A stretch of 64,000 nucleotides of DNA, from contig NZ_JBINNY010000001.1 in NCBI RefSeq assembly GCF_051297175.1, positions 1,426,001-1,490,000 on the forward strand, written 5' to 3'. This document shows positions 1 to 6,279 of the stretch, piece after piece. Origin of the DNA: Dryocola sp051297175 (GTDB lineage Bacteria; Pseudomonadota; Gammaproteobacteria; Enterobacterales; Enterobacteriaceae). The notes beneath the pieces are model-generated. The model did not search any database. It was given only the letters and a program-made list of their open reading frames with translations, and was not told the DNA's origin. How positions within the stretch are numbered: position 1 is the first letter of the stretch; each line of letters begins with the position of its first letter. A program made the position numbers and the translations under genes.

Positions 1-808
1 CTTCCCATGTTTTATTTAACTGAATGAGGAGGTCAGATATGGTCTGCAGCGTTTCATTAGAAGCGGGGGATATATCGCGCTCTGGCTGGCGTTCCTGATT
101 GAAGTTTATGCCTTCTCCACTTTCCGTGTTCACGTAGTCAATGGCGGCATCCAGACGCTCACGGCGAGGCCAGTATTTGGCGGCTTGCTTGACTACCGTC
201 TTGAGTATCATTTGCTCTTCGTCTGTTAACCACGGACAGGATTTCCCTTTGGTCTTATATGCTTTCCATGCTTCCGAGCGGTCACGAATAGCGAAGATGT
301 CTTCTGCCCGCATGGTGTGTGTCAGGTAGTCGCCGTCATCGGTCTTGATTACTGTGTAAGCACCGACAATATCGCCGCGCTGCTCAATGGTGTCGAACAC
401 GCTGTATTCGTGCGCGGGCGCTTTGTCGATACCGACAAGCTTGAATTTATCGTTCTTCCTGACGATATCCGATTGGCACCACTTTATAGCTCCTGACTGC
501 TGGGCAATATGCATAAGGCCCATGTAGCTAATGTCTAGGCAGATAGCACCTTTACGTGGCACCAAATAAGCGAGTTTTTGCGCTGGGTTCAGCGTCACGC
601 CGATTGCTGCGACGTTCATGATGGCGCTGCGGGTTGACACCGTGTTGTTTGCCGCAACCCCAGCCAGATAGTCATTGCTCGCGAAAATTTGCATTGCGAA
701 TTCAGATTCACGTTTGAAGTTAAGCGATGGCTCGGAGCAAACTTGCTCGAACTCTGCTTTGAGTGGGTTAACTATGTCGTAAACCCGCTGGACTAACTGA
801 CTAGCCAT
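1..808 (-). CDS. recT: RecT-family single-strand annealing protein (3' end beyond window)
   Basis: A reverse-strand frame is open from ATG at 808 to the window edge, about 269 codons, with no stop. It reads as RecT/Redbeta-type recombinase: an N-terminal segment MASQLVQRVYDIVNPLKAEF, a conserved block TLNPAQKLAYLVPRKGAICL near residues 70-90, and YMGLMHIAQQSG just after. RecT coats single-stranded DNA and anneals it to homologous strands during phage recombination, usually with a 5'-3' exonuclease. That partner is not seen here and would lie left of the window. The start codon shares one base with the stop of the upstream gene (TAATG), so translation is probably coupled. It is the last visible gene of the N-controlled leftward operon. 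Family assignment is confident; the C-terminus is not visible. Confidence 0.9.
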   Translation of the reverse strand, partial: MASQLVQRVYDIVNPLKAEFEQVCSEPSLNFKRESEFAMQIFASNDYLAGVAANNTVSTRSAIMNVAAIGVTLNPAQKLAYLVPRKGAICLDISYMGLMHIAQQSGAIKWCQSDIVRKNDKFKLVGIDKAPAHEYSVFDTIEQRGDIVGAYTVIKTDDGDYLTHTMRAEDIFAIRDRSEAWKAYKTKGKSCPWLTDEEQMILKTVVKQAAKYWPRRERLDAAIDYVNTESGEGINFNQERQPERDISPASNETLQTISDLLIQLNKTWE

Positions 809-1116
809 TATGCCGCCTCCCTGTGCTCATGCTTTGCCTTGAAAATGCCGAATGCGTACTCAGCTTTAACCCGCTCCGTTAAAGCGTCCCAGAACCATTC
901 TGCGACCTTCTCCTGATACGCTACGTCATCACCTTCCAGATACGTCATTGCGTCGTCTGTGTGCTCGTCAGCGTTGAATTTGCGGAGTAGGGAAGTGATT
1001 TGGTTTGATGCTTTAGCGAGGCGCTCAACTTCTTCGTAAATTCGCTCATTGTCGCGCTCGTCGAGGCTGGCGATGATGGTCTTAATTTCCTGCTTATCTG
1101 CTGTAGTAAGTCTCAT
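808..1116 (-). CDS. Hypothetical phage protein, 102 aa
   Basis: I do not recognise this protein. It is small, acidic and largely helical by composition, beginning MRLTTADKQEIKTIIASLDE, with no membrane segment or signal peptide. Its ATG overlaps the stop of a 34-codon gene upstream (ATGA) and its stop overlaps the recT start (TAATG), so it lies in a tightly coupled chain with recT. That position suggests a recombination accessory role, such as the small genes beside exo/bet/gam in lambdoid phages, but this is inference from context only. Confidence 0.7.
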   Translation of the reverse strand: MRLTTADKQEIKTIIASLDERDNERIYEEVERLAKASNQITSLLRKFNADEHTDDAMTYLEGDDVAYQEKVAEWFWDALTERVKAEYAFGIFKAKHEHREAA

Positions 1117-1217
1117 GCTGACTCCTTCTGCGGCTCTGGTTTCTTGCCGCCTAACATTTCAAACATTCGCTCCAGAAATTCAGGCTCTGGCATTTTTGGT
1201 GCTGGTTGCTGGATCAT
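1113..1217 (-). CDS. Very small coupled ORF, 34 aa
   Basis: ATG at 1217 opens a 34-codon frame reading MIQQPAPKMPEPEFLERMFE and ending in TGA at 1113-1115. Its start overlaps the stop of the gene before it and its stop overlaps the start of the gene after it, both as ATGA. The double overlap is the main evidence that it is translated, because the length alone would not support a call. The peptide is proline-rich at the N-terminus and amphipathic after that. Function unknown. Confidence 0.55.
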   Translation of the reverse strand: MIQQPAPKMPEPEFLERMFEMLGGKKPEPQKESA

Positions 1218-1396
1218 GGTTGCCCCGGCTGGCAGAGAAAAGCGACCAGGCGATCGAACAATCTCTGAAGTTGCGTTCTTAAATCTGGCTGGCGGAAGTC
1301 TGCGCTGGTTAATACATTGCCGCGGGCAAACTCAATGGATTTGATGGCGTTAAAAGGGCGAACCGATGCCGCCCCTGCGCAAGCATATGCTGGCAT
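1214..1396 (-). CDS. Small hypothetical phage protein, about 60 aa
   Basis: The frame is open from ATG at 1429, but the ATG at 1396 (MPAYACAGAASVRPFNAIKS) has an AAAGGAG ribosome site eight bases upstream, so I prefer that start. It ends in TGA overlapping the next ATG. The C-terminal half (RQPDLRTQLQRLFDRLVAFL) looks like an amphipathic helix. It belongs to the coupled chain leading to recT. I cannot name a family with confidence. Confidence 0.6.
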   Translation of the reverse strand: MPAYACAGAASVRPFNAIKSIEFARGNVLTSADFRQPDLRTQLQRLFDRLVAFLCQPGQP

Positions 1397-1460
1397 GGGT
1401 AATGCTCCTTTGGTTGGGGTTGTGTTCATTCATCAGCGCTGACGCTCAGGGATGAACGCA

Positions 1461-1486
1461 ATAAAAAAGCCGCACTAGGCGGCTAT
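1461..1486 (-). terminator. Intrinsic terminator in left operon
   Basis: On the reverse strand AGCCGC-ctagt-GCGGCT is followed by TTTTTT. It begins at the stop codon of the 1483-1899 gene. An intrinsic terminator inside the leftward operon would need N antitermination to reach recT. Confidence 0.75.
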
Positions 1487-1899
1487 CGGAATACTTCGAC
1501 AAAGTCACTTACTAACGAAATCTCATGGTTGAATTTCTTGCGTCCGTAACGATGGATGGCTGCATCAACAATATTTTTGTAATCGCCATCATTTGACCAT
1601 TTAACAAAGGTTTCGATGTTCTCTGGTATTACAGCAACGTCGCTCCACCACCCTTCATCAGACTGATATTCAAACCCCATACTGCTTAGCCAGTTTGCAT
1701 ACTTACCGCCAGCATCTTGGTGATGGGTTTTTTCATCAATGAAAGAATTAAGGCTCATATGTGCATCAAGGCAAGCATCAAGAGCTTTCCCATTCACAAT
1801 CCACGCGCTCACCGTCGCGCACCCAAAATCCACGGAGCTTGTCGGAAGGTTAAAATCTGCGTAGTTGTCTGGATTTACTGTTATGTCTGTAATTTCCAT
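1483..1899 (-). CDS. Hypothetical phage protein, 138 aa
   Basis: The protein begins MEITDITVNPDNYADFNLPT, is acidic and aromatic-rich (for example SDEGWWSDVAVI in the middle), and has no membrane segment or signal. I do not recognise a family. It is flanked on both sides by intrinsic terminators on its own strand, so it is an independent cassette within the left operon. The sequence AACTGGAGAAAAGTATG before the start gives a reasonable ribosome site (GGAG). Confidence 0.7.
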   Translation of the reverse strand: MEITDITVNPDNYADFNLPTSSVDFGCATVSAWIVNGKALDACLDAHMSLNSFIDEKTHHQDAGGKYANWLSSMGFEYQSDEGWWSDVAVIPENIETFVKWSNDGDYKNIVDAAIHRYGRKKFNHEISLVSDFVEVFR

Positions 1900-1913
1900 A
1901 CTTTTCTCCAGTT

Positions 1914-1942
1914 AAAAAAATGCCCGACGTTTATGCCGGGCA
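1914..1942 (-). terminator. Intrinsic terminator in left operon
   Basis: On the reverse strand TGCCCG-gcataaacgt-CGGGCA is followed by seven T. It lies between the DUF551 gene and the 1483-1899 gene. Confidence 0.8.
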
Positions 1943-1994
1943 ATAGGGACAACGAGGGTTCGGAATCAGCTCTCATTGAAAGCTGATGCGGAAG

Positions 1995-2201
1995 TTAGTC
2001 TGCGGGCGGTGGAGGCAGTGGCATCCAGTGTGTAACGTGCTCCAGAATGCATCCGGATAAATATGTGAACGCTCTGTATTTCTTGTACTCAATGGGGCAC
2101 ATCACATAGTTCCAGTATGCAGCTACGATTTCACCCAAGCTAAATGCCAGCACCATCTGTGTATCCTTCGGCATTTCATCACTGCACTTAATCCACTCCA
2201 T
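1995..2201 (-). CDS. DUF551-type small phage protein
   Basis: A 68-aa protein starting MEWIKCSDEMPKDTQMVLAF and ending with HWMPLPPPPAD. The N-terminal W-I-x-C/V-x-D-x-x-P pattern and the terminal HWMPLP motif are diagnostic of DUF551, a family spread through lambdoid early regions. Its function is not known. It lies three bases from the next upstream gene, within the left operon. Confidence 0.85.
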   Translation of the reverse strand: MEWIKCSDEMPKDTQMVLAFSLGEIVAAYWNYVMCPIEYKKYRAFTYLSGCILEHVTHWMPLPPPPAD

Positions 2202-2203
2202 AT

Positions 2204-2530
2204 CTATTCTCCTGTAGCCTTGCTGAGCATTTCATCCTTGAACCATTGTGATGCAAGGTATGCGCAACCGGCTATCTTGTGTTCATGTTTTGGCTCAAAG
2301 CTGGCGAGGATCACACTTATGTGTGCTGCAGCATCTTTGAAGTTCACACCATCTTTTGCGATAGGCGACTCCTTCAAGCCTCCATAGAACCAGCCCTGTA
2401 TGTATCGCGACCACTTATTGCTATCACTGAAAAATTCCTTCGGTATCTTATGAGCAGGGGGAAGGTAGTCCGTCATTTTCTCCGGGCCGAAGGCCACCTC
2501 CTTGCGTGATATGTTTTCTTTAGGCTTCAT
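2204..2530 (-). CDS. Hypothetical phage protein, 108 aa
   Basis: Starts MKPKENISRKEVAFGPEKMT and is soluble by composition. The C-terminal half (AAAHISVILASFEPKHEHKI) is helical. The start overlaps the end of the gene upstream by 11 bases. I do not recognise the family. It is part of the block of small interchangeable genes between N and recT. Confidence 0.65.
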   Translation of the reverse strand: MKPKENISRKEVAFGPEKMTDYLPPAHKIPKEFFSDSNKWSRYIQGWFYGGLKESPIAKDGVNFKDAAAHISVILASFEPKHEHKIAGCAYLASQWFKDEMLSKATGE

Positions 2531-2810
2531 TGCATCCTCCTGTAGCCTTGCTGATAGCGGCCTTAGCTCGTTTATATTCAGTTAGCTCGCGGCAGCCCTC
2601 ATCGTGTTCATAGAGAAATACAATCTCTTGAAGCGCGCCCAGCAAATCAGGTGCTGCAATTACCAGCTTGTCATTTGCCAGATATTCATCCTTCGCTCTG
2701 CCAGCCAGCGTCAGTCCACTGAACTTAACGCTTTCACCTTTGCTGTCTATGCACTGGCCGTACTTATCTTCTGACCATGGCCCAGGTGTTCCTTTAAACT
2801 CACTCATCAT
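2520..2810 (-). CDS. Small phage protein with GTPGPW / IAAPDLL motifs
   Basis: Reads MMSEFKGTPGPWSEDKYGQC and contains KLVIAAPDLLGALQEIVFLY. The pairing of an N-terminal GTPGPW with a later AAPDLLxALQ segment marks a widespread enterobacterial phage family of unknown function. Two adjacent ATGs are possible. The one at 2810 overlaps the upstream stop as ATGA. The one at 2807 has better spacing from the GGAGG site. A longer start at 2825 would lie inside the upstream gene and is unlikely. Confidence 0.75.
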   Translation of the reverse strand: MMSEFKGTPGPWSEDKYGQCIDSKGESVKFSGLTLAGRAKDEYLANDKLVIAAPDLLGALQEIVFLYEHDEGCRELTEYKRAKAAISKATGGCNEA

Positions 2811-2983
2811 TCCTCCAGTCTGCACTTATGCTTCTTGCTGAATATCCGCTTCGCCTGAACTATTTTCGCGCCGTCCTGCGTCTTGTAGAAAACAGCACGG
2901 CAGTCATTGCAAAACAGAACCTTGTTCTCGATGGCGTCAACACCCCAGCCGACCGACTCATTTACCGTGCGGTTGAGTGGCAT
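2807..2983 (-). CDS. 58-aa phage protein with a putative zinc-binding Cys cluster
   Basis: ATG at 2983 opens a 58-codon frame (MPLNRTVNESVGWGVDAIEN). It contains FCNDCR near residues 24-29 and KKHKCRLEE at the end, so it has CxxC plus a later HxC that could bind one metal ion. It has GAGGTGATGT before the start and an ATGA overlap with the following gene. The overlap and ribosome site support it despite the short length. Function unknown. Confidence 0.65.
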   Translation of the reverse strand: MPLNRTVNESVGWGVDAIENKVLFCNDCRAVFYKTQDGAKIVQAKRIFSKKHKCRLEE

Positions 2984-3014
2984 ACATCACCTCTTTAATC
3001 ACTGCCGCTAGCAA

Positions 3015-3040
3015 TAAAAAAGGCCGCCTCAGGCAGCCTT
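3015..3040 (-). terminator. Intrinsic terminator in left operon
   Basis: On the reverse strand AAGGCtGCC-tga-GGCgGCCTT is followed by a T run. It overlaps the last codons of the 3029-3241 gene. Confidence 0.75.
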
Positions 3041-3241
3041 GTCATACGGCTTTAGCGCCGATAATTGTGGGTAGTACATTTTTGGTTTGGCCTTCGAGCC
3101 TTCTTTCGGCGGAACCTGTACGTCATAACGAATGGGAACCCCATTTTTCATATGAACATGTTTGATAATGCCGACTTTAGTTTTCCAGCTGCCTGCCGCC
3201 TGGCTGGACCAGGTTACCCAATCGCCTTTCTTGAAACTCAT
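3029..3241 (-). CDS. Small Tudor/SH3-like hypothetical protein, 70 aa
   Basis: I chose the ATG at 3241 (MSFKKGDWVTWSSQAAGSWK) because a GAGGTGAG ribosome site precedes it. The longer frame to 3304 would run into the N gene. The pattern FKKGDWVTW...GIIKHV resembles small barrel (Tudor/KOW-like) domains, but I can only suggest the fold. It lies directly downstream of N in the left operon. Confidence 0.65.
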   Translation of the reverse strand: MSFKKGDWVTWSSQAAGSWKTKVGIIKHVHMKNGVPIRYDVQVPPKEGSKAKPKMYYPQLSALKPYDKAA

Positions 3242-3255
3242 ACTCACCTCGCTGC

Positions 3256-3582
3256 TCAAATTAATGGAATGCTCTTGCCGCGCATCTTCTGGCGACCGTG
3301 GCAAGTAACGCCGTAATCACCCGGCTTCTTGTGCCAAACGCGCTGATTTCTCTTATCCATCTGCCCGCGAATTGCTTCGTGCAACTCTGTTGCCTTAACC
3401 AACTGCGTTATCACTTCGTTAGCAATTGGCTCAACGGCTTTCTGCACACGGTCAACCTTGCGGCTAAGCGTTAACACCTGGCGTTCCGGTTTGGCTGCAA
3501 TGCCCACTAACAGGGGATTGGCAGCCTTCCATTCAGCGGTTTTAGCTGCGCGACGTTCGCGGCGGCGTTCTTGTGCGTTCAT
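3256..3582 (-). CDS. N: Lambda-type transcription antitermination protein N
   Basis: A 108-aa protein very close to lambda N at both ends. The N-terminal arginine-rich motif is RRRERR at residues 6-11, with Trp18 in the same place as the lambda Trp that stacks on the boxB loop, followed by KAANPLLVG. The C-terminus GRQKMRGKSIPLI nearly matches that of lambda. N binds boxB RNA and, with NusA, NusB, NusG and S10, lets RNA polymerase pass terminators. The start at 3582 has a GGAGGA site; the longer frame to 3648 lacks one. Both nut sites needed by this protein are visible in the window (nutL about 145 bases upstream of the start codon, nutR near 6530), and terminators lie downstream in the left operon. 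The middle section (residues 35-75) diverges from lambda, which is the region that is usually variable. Very confident. Confidence 0.97.
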   Translation of the reverse strand: MNAQERRRERRAAKTAEWKAANPLLVGIAAKPERQVLTLSRKVDRVQKAVEPIANEVITQLVKATELHEAIRGQMDKRNQRVWHKKPGDYGVTCHGRQKMRGKSIPLI

Positions 3583-3726
3583 ACATCCTCCTGTCAGTGT
3601 GTTTTGGTGGTATGGTGGCGGGTGCTTATCTCCCGCTATCCCTGCCAATGGCTGGTAGCCGACTCTCCGCCGCGTCGAGCCGCTGAGTATTCACCACACC
3701 CCAAAACATACTGCTTTGGTGTATTT

Positions 3727-3757
3727 GCGCTTTTTCAGCGCCATCTGTTAATGAGCA
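3727..3757 (-). promoter_or_regulatory. nutL: nutL site (boxA and boxB)
   Basis: Reading leftward, boxA-like GCTCATTAACA (3756-3746) is followed by the boxB hairpin GCGCTGAAAAAGCGC (3741-3727), a 5-bp stem with the GAAAA pentaloop recognised by lambda N. The stem pairs differ from those of nutR, but the loop type is the same. It lies between pL and N, as in lambda. Confidence 0.9.
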
Positions 3758-3796
3758 TCGGCATCTTGCCGGGTAGTGCGTCCTGCTGATGGGGTT

Positions 3797-3825
3797 ATAT
3801 TGAACCAATAGTTCGAGTTAATCAA
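3797..3825 (-). promoter_or_regulatory. Putative pL promoter
   Basis: On the reverse strand TTGATT (3825-3820) and CAATAT (3802-3797) are 17 bp apart. The predicted start near 3790 is about 35 bases before nutL. Repressor-like motifs lie just upstream (3833-3870). Together with the stretch 3583-3726, which holds only the N leader, this explains most of the gene-free region before 3960. Confidence 0.6.
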
Positions 3826-3832
3826 GAACCAT

Positions 3833-3870
3833 AAGTACGGACTTTCGTTAGTAATCTCGTACTTTTCGTT
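3833..3870. promoter_or_regulatory. Putative OL-like repressor sites
   Basis: Two ACTTT-type motifs, AAGTACGGACTTTCG (about 3833-3847) and CGTACTTTTCG (about 3859-3869), resemble the ACTTTCAGT / ACTGAAAGT sites at pR. Shared motifs at both early promoters are what CI and Cro operators would look like. No exact common 17-mer is evident, so the call is tentative. Confidence 0.45.
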
Positions 3871-3959
3871 TAACATATGAATTTAAAGGTTATTTATTTT
3901 TGTAAATGCCATCTCTGGGCCTATGTGTTAGGGTTTTGTAGAGAATGAAAGGAGGGGTT

Positions 3960-4304
3960 ATGGACATAAAAGAGTGGGTGGATGGACTTAGATGGTTGAG
4001 TGCAGATCAGGTTGTCGATGTGCACTTTAAGCTTCAAGAGCAAATAAAGAAGCACTATAAGCTGCGTTCGAAGGGTAACAATCTGAAGATAGCTATTCAT
4101 CTATGCGAGCAGCAAGTGGCCTTGGCTGAAATAGCATTACCAGCTTTGCGTGGAAAATGGGAAAGAGATTTTAACGGCGTTGAGTTCTACACCCCAGCAC
4201 ATCATGGATACCGTCAATTGATAACGATCATGAAGAAGCAGAAGAATCTTGAACGAGTGGCTGAACTGGAAGCGAAAATGGATGCGGAAGGCTGGCGTTC
4301 ATAG
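3960..4304 (+). CDS. Unrecognised 114-aa protein divergent from pL
   Basis: The ATG at 3960 (MDIKEWVDGLRWLSADQVVD) has a perfect AAAGGAGG site; an earlier ATG at 3945 has none. The protein is basic and almost entirely helical, with a charged C-terminal segment (MKKQKNLERVAELEAKMDAE) likely to form a coiled coil. There is no membrane segment. It is the only rightward gene between pL and the repressor, and it converges on the leftward cassette 4334-5494. In that place it would be expressed from the prophage independently of the lytic operons. I do not know the family. A role in lysogenic conversion or superinfection control is inferred from position only. Confidence 0.75.
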   Translation: MDIKEWVDGLRWLSADQVVDVHFKLQEQIKKHYKLRSKGNNLKIAIHLCEQQVALAEIALPALRGKWERDFNGVEFYTPAHHGYRQLITIMKKQKNLERVAELEAKMDAEGWRS

Positions 4305-4307
4305 GAC

Positions 4308-4335
4308 AATAAAAACCCGACATGGCGGCCGGGTT
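4308..4335 (-). terminator. Intrinsic terminator ending the repressor-side operon
   Basis: On the reverse strand AACCCG-gccgccatg-TCGGGTT is followed by a T-rich tract. It lies at the stop of the 4334-4645 gene, between convergent genes, and would end the leftward cI-cassette transcript. Confidence 0.7.
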
Positions 4336-4645
4336 AGAAAAGGAGTTTGGCGACAGCCATGGCTACGCTAACGGTTCCAATGATTGTTACGGCTATCCAC
4401 TTGGTTTGCTTACCAAGCTCTTCATGTAAATCGGCTTTGGTGGCGTAGTTCGACTTAATTATAGCCACGTCAGTAACGAGAGAAGCCATTTGGTCTTCAA
4501 GCTTTTTTACTCGCTCAAGCATATTCTCTCCTCCGCCATTTCCACCGCCATGCTTTGAGTATGCATTATAGTCAAATTCCTGTCTATCAAGGCGAGACAC
4601 ATCTTGATTTGGCCTAAGCTTAGTTACAGTGTTATCTGAACTCAT
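4334..4645 (-). CDS. Small protein: Gly-rich linker, coiled coil, C-terminal membrane anchor
   Basis: 103 aa from ATG at 4645 (MSSDNTVTKLRPNQDVSRLD). In order: a charged N-terminus, a glycine-rich linker (KHGGGNGGGE, about residues 32-41), a heptad-like segment (MLERVKKLEDQMASLVTDVA), a KADLHEELGKQTKW stretch, and one hydrophobic segment to the end (IAVTIIGTVSVAMAVAKLLF). This layout, coiled coil then one C-terminal membrane helix, is common in small phage and bacterial membrane-associated proteins and does not itself give a function. The start lies 14 bases inside the upstream gene, so the two are probably coupled. It is the third gene after the repressor on the same strand, the position held by rexB (a membrane protein) in lambda, but no sequence relation to RexB is apparent. 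Confidence 0.75.
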   Translation of the reverse strand: MSSDNTVTKLRPNQDVSRLDRQEFDYNAYSKHGGGNGGGENMLERVKKLEDQMASLVTDVAIIKSNYATKADLHEELGKQTKWIAVTIIGTVSVAMAVAKLLF

Positions 4646-5069
4646 TGCGAACAATCCCTTCTGGCTTGATATCAAAATACGCGCTTTTTATATCTAATAA
4701 TTCTTTGCTTTCTGGATTGACCAGTGAGGCTCTAACCTCAAATATCCCTGAACTTTTAATTCTCACTTTGTGAAATATTTGTTTCATGGATGCAGATACG
4801 ATGGTCTCTCCATCGAAAGATTCGTCAACGGAGAAAAACAGATGGTTATGGTGTTCTTTCGTATCGATAGGTATTGGGGATTCATTTTCATTAAACACTT
4901 CAATTCCGAACGAGTACTTCTTCCCAGACTTTAAGCCAATAAAATAAACTCCAAATGAAAGATCAATGTGTTGGCTGTCTTTTTTCATTTCATAAATCAG
5001 AACTGGAGTACCTGATTTATTGTCATCCATGGCTATGGGGATGACGTATGAAATTCTTTCTTTAATCAT
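4632..5069 (-). CDS. Unrecognised 145-aa beta-rich protein in the rexA position
   Basis: I prefer ATG 5069 (MIKERISYVIPIAMDDNKSG), eight bases after AAAAGGG; ATG 5075 is too close to that site. The protein is predicted beta-rich: alternating hydrophobic strands (HIDLSFGVYFIGLKSGKKYS), a GIFEVRASLVN segment near the end typical of beta-sandwich domains, and then a short tail. There is no membrane segment or signal. It resembles in style the DUF6941-type beta-sandwich proteins that occur in mobile elements, but I cannot establish homology. It is encoded between two proteins with membrane segments, overlaps the downstream one, and would be made with the repressor in the lysogen. Confidence 0.75.
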   Translation of the reverse strand: MIKERISYVIPIAMDDNKSGTPVLIYEMKKDSQHIDLSFGVYFIGLKSGKKYSFGIEVFNENESPIPIDTKEHHNHLFFSVDESFDGETIVSASMKQIFHKVRIKSSGIFEVRASLVNPESKELLDIKSAYFDIKPEGIVRNEFR

Positions 5070-5098
5070 GTTCATATCCCTTTTACTTGAGAATATCC

Positions 5099-5494
5099 TC
5101 AGTTCACTATACGTATGCTTGCGCGTCCAACCTTTTTTCCTTCGGATTTACCTCTGTGGCTATGCCACGGCCTTCTAAAATTGAGTTGGTATGCGTCGCT
5201 TCTATCGATCACGACGAAGTCAATTTTCGCACGAGCGAATGTAGCGCACACCGCTTTAATAGCAGCAGATGATGAACTGTAGAATTTTTCATCTTGTTGA
5301 AGGTTTCCACTCTGCCTAAAGATGCTAACTACAAATTTACCACCGTCAGGAAGATTCGAGAGTCGTTGCAATTCTGAGAGCATAACAACTGAGTCATCAC
5401 TCGGATCAGCCGCTGCATTCTGCACAGAATTTGTATGCCAGATGCCAATGCCAGCAATGATCAACAAGGCAATGCATCCAAATACTATCTCCAT
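5099..5494 (-). CDS. Unrecognised 131-aa protein with N-terminal membrane anchor
   Basis: Begins MEIVFGCIALLIIAGIGIWH, a single hydrophobic segment of about 17 residues serving as an anchor or uncleaved signal, followed by about 110 mostly polar residues. The soluble part contains GGKFVVSIFRQSG and a basic C-terminal stretch (RRPWHSHRGKSEGKKVGRAS). It lies 24 bases downstream of the repressor gene on the same strand, so it is probably cotranscribed from the repressor maintenance promoter. No family recognised. The basic tail next to the membrane could bind lipid or nucleic acid, but this is only a thought. Confidence 0.75.
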   Translation of the reverse strand: MEIVFGCIALLIIAGIGIWHTNSVQNAAADPSDDSVVMLSELQRLSNLPDGGKFVVSIFRQSGNLQQDEKFYSSSSAAIKAVCATFARAKIDFVVIDRSDAYQLNFRRPWHSHRGKSEGKKVGRASIRIVN

Positions 5495-5518
5495 TTAATT
5501 TAGAATCCCATGTAATGG

Positions 5519-6202
5519 TTAAACCAGCCTTAACTTAGTCTCAACAGCCACGCCAATAGTCTTGCAGTTTCCATTGACCGGAACCAAAGGCCATGCAGGA
5601 TTCAAACCTTTCAAATACTTCTGGCCGCCATCAATGATCAGCTTCTTAAACGTCGCTTCGTTGGAGTCGGAAAGCTTAGCTATCACCAAGCTGCCATTTA
5701 CTGGCTCTCTGCCCGTATCGAACAGAACGAATGTACCCTCTGGCACGCTCAGACCAACTGGAGCCGTCATCGAGTCACCCTCGACTTCCAGCCAGAACGC
5801 ATCGCCTTGAATATGTGCGTCAGATTCTAGCCAAAGATCGATGTCTTTTAGTGTGTATGGTTCGCACGCCTCGGACCACGAACCAGCCTGTACGCTACTC
5901 AAGACGGGGTAACGCTTGCCTGGCTTGTATTCTCCAACATATTTTACATTAGAATTTTCAGGTACTGAATTTATTCCATGCTGCAACCAGACCACATCTA
6001 CACGTAAAAATTTTGCTAGCTGATTGATCTTTTCCTGCCTTGGAAGCGCTTCAGCATTAAGCCACTTGCTCACTGCTTTTGAGGAAACACCAAGAGCACG
6101 GGCTAATTCCATGCCTCTGCCATGCTCATCAAGTCCAGCATCTTTACAGGCCTGCGCTAGCCGCTGGGAAAATTCCACACGCACTTTTTCATTTTGTACC
6201 AT
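5519..6202 (-). CDS. cI: CI-type prophage repressor with LexA-like autocleavage domain
   Basis: 227 aa. Residues about 28-52 form a helix-turn-helix (MELARALGVSSKAVSKWLNA). The C-terminal S24 domain has the cleavage site Ala106-Gly107 (SSVQAGSW), the nucleophile Ser144 in EGDSM, and the general base Lys176 in LVIAK. It should therefore keep the prophage silent and be inactivated by RecA during DNA damage. It is divergent from cro across a 77-base operator region. The predicted maintenance promoter places the transcript start at or next to the ATG, so the mRNA may be leaderless, as for lambda cI. Three unknown genes follow on the same strand. Confidence 0.95.
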   Translation of the reverse strand: MVQNEKVRVEFSQRLAQACKDAGLDEHGRGMELARALGVSSKAVSKWLNAEALPRQEKINQLAKFLRVDVVWLQHGINSVPENSNVKYVGEYKPGKRYPVLSSVQAGSWSEACEPYTLKDIDLWLESDAHIQGDAFWLEVEGDSMTAPVGLSVPEGTFVLFDTGREPVNGSLVIAKLSDSNEATFKKLIIDGGQKYLKGLNPAWPLVPVNGNCKTIGVAVETKLRLV

Positions 6203-6238
6203 GAGTTCGATAGTAAACCACTTGCAAAAACTTTCAGT
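6203..6238 (-). promoter_or_regulatory. Putative pRM promoter
   Basis: On the reverse strand a -10 TACTAT (6215-6210) lies 17 bp from a weak -35 ACTGAA (6238-6233). Transcription would start about one base before the repressor ATG. The -35 element coincides with an operator-like motif, which fits activation by the bound repressor. Confidence 0.5.
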
Positions 6239-6249
6239 TCAAACATAAT
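6222..6249 (+). promoter_or_regulatory. Putative pR promoter
   Basis: TTGCAA (6222-6227) and CATAAT (6244-6249) are separated by 16 bp and drive cro and the rightward early operon. The spacer contains the dyad AACTTTCAGTT. Confidence 0.65.
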
Positions 6250-6265
6250 GTGTACTGAAAGTACG
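6230..6265. promoter_or_regulatory. Putative OR-like operators
   Basis: Two short dyads sit at pR: AACT-TTC-AGTT (about 6230-6239) between -35 and -10, and GTACT-GAA-AGTAC (about 6252-6264) just after -10. They share the ACTnnnAGT core and lie where CI and Cro must act. Confidence 0.55.
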
Positions 6266-6279
6266 AATAAGGATGGCCG

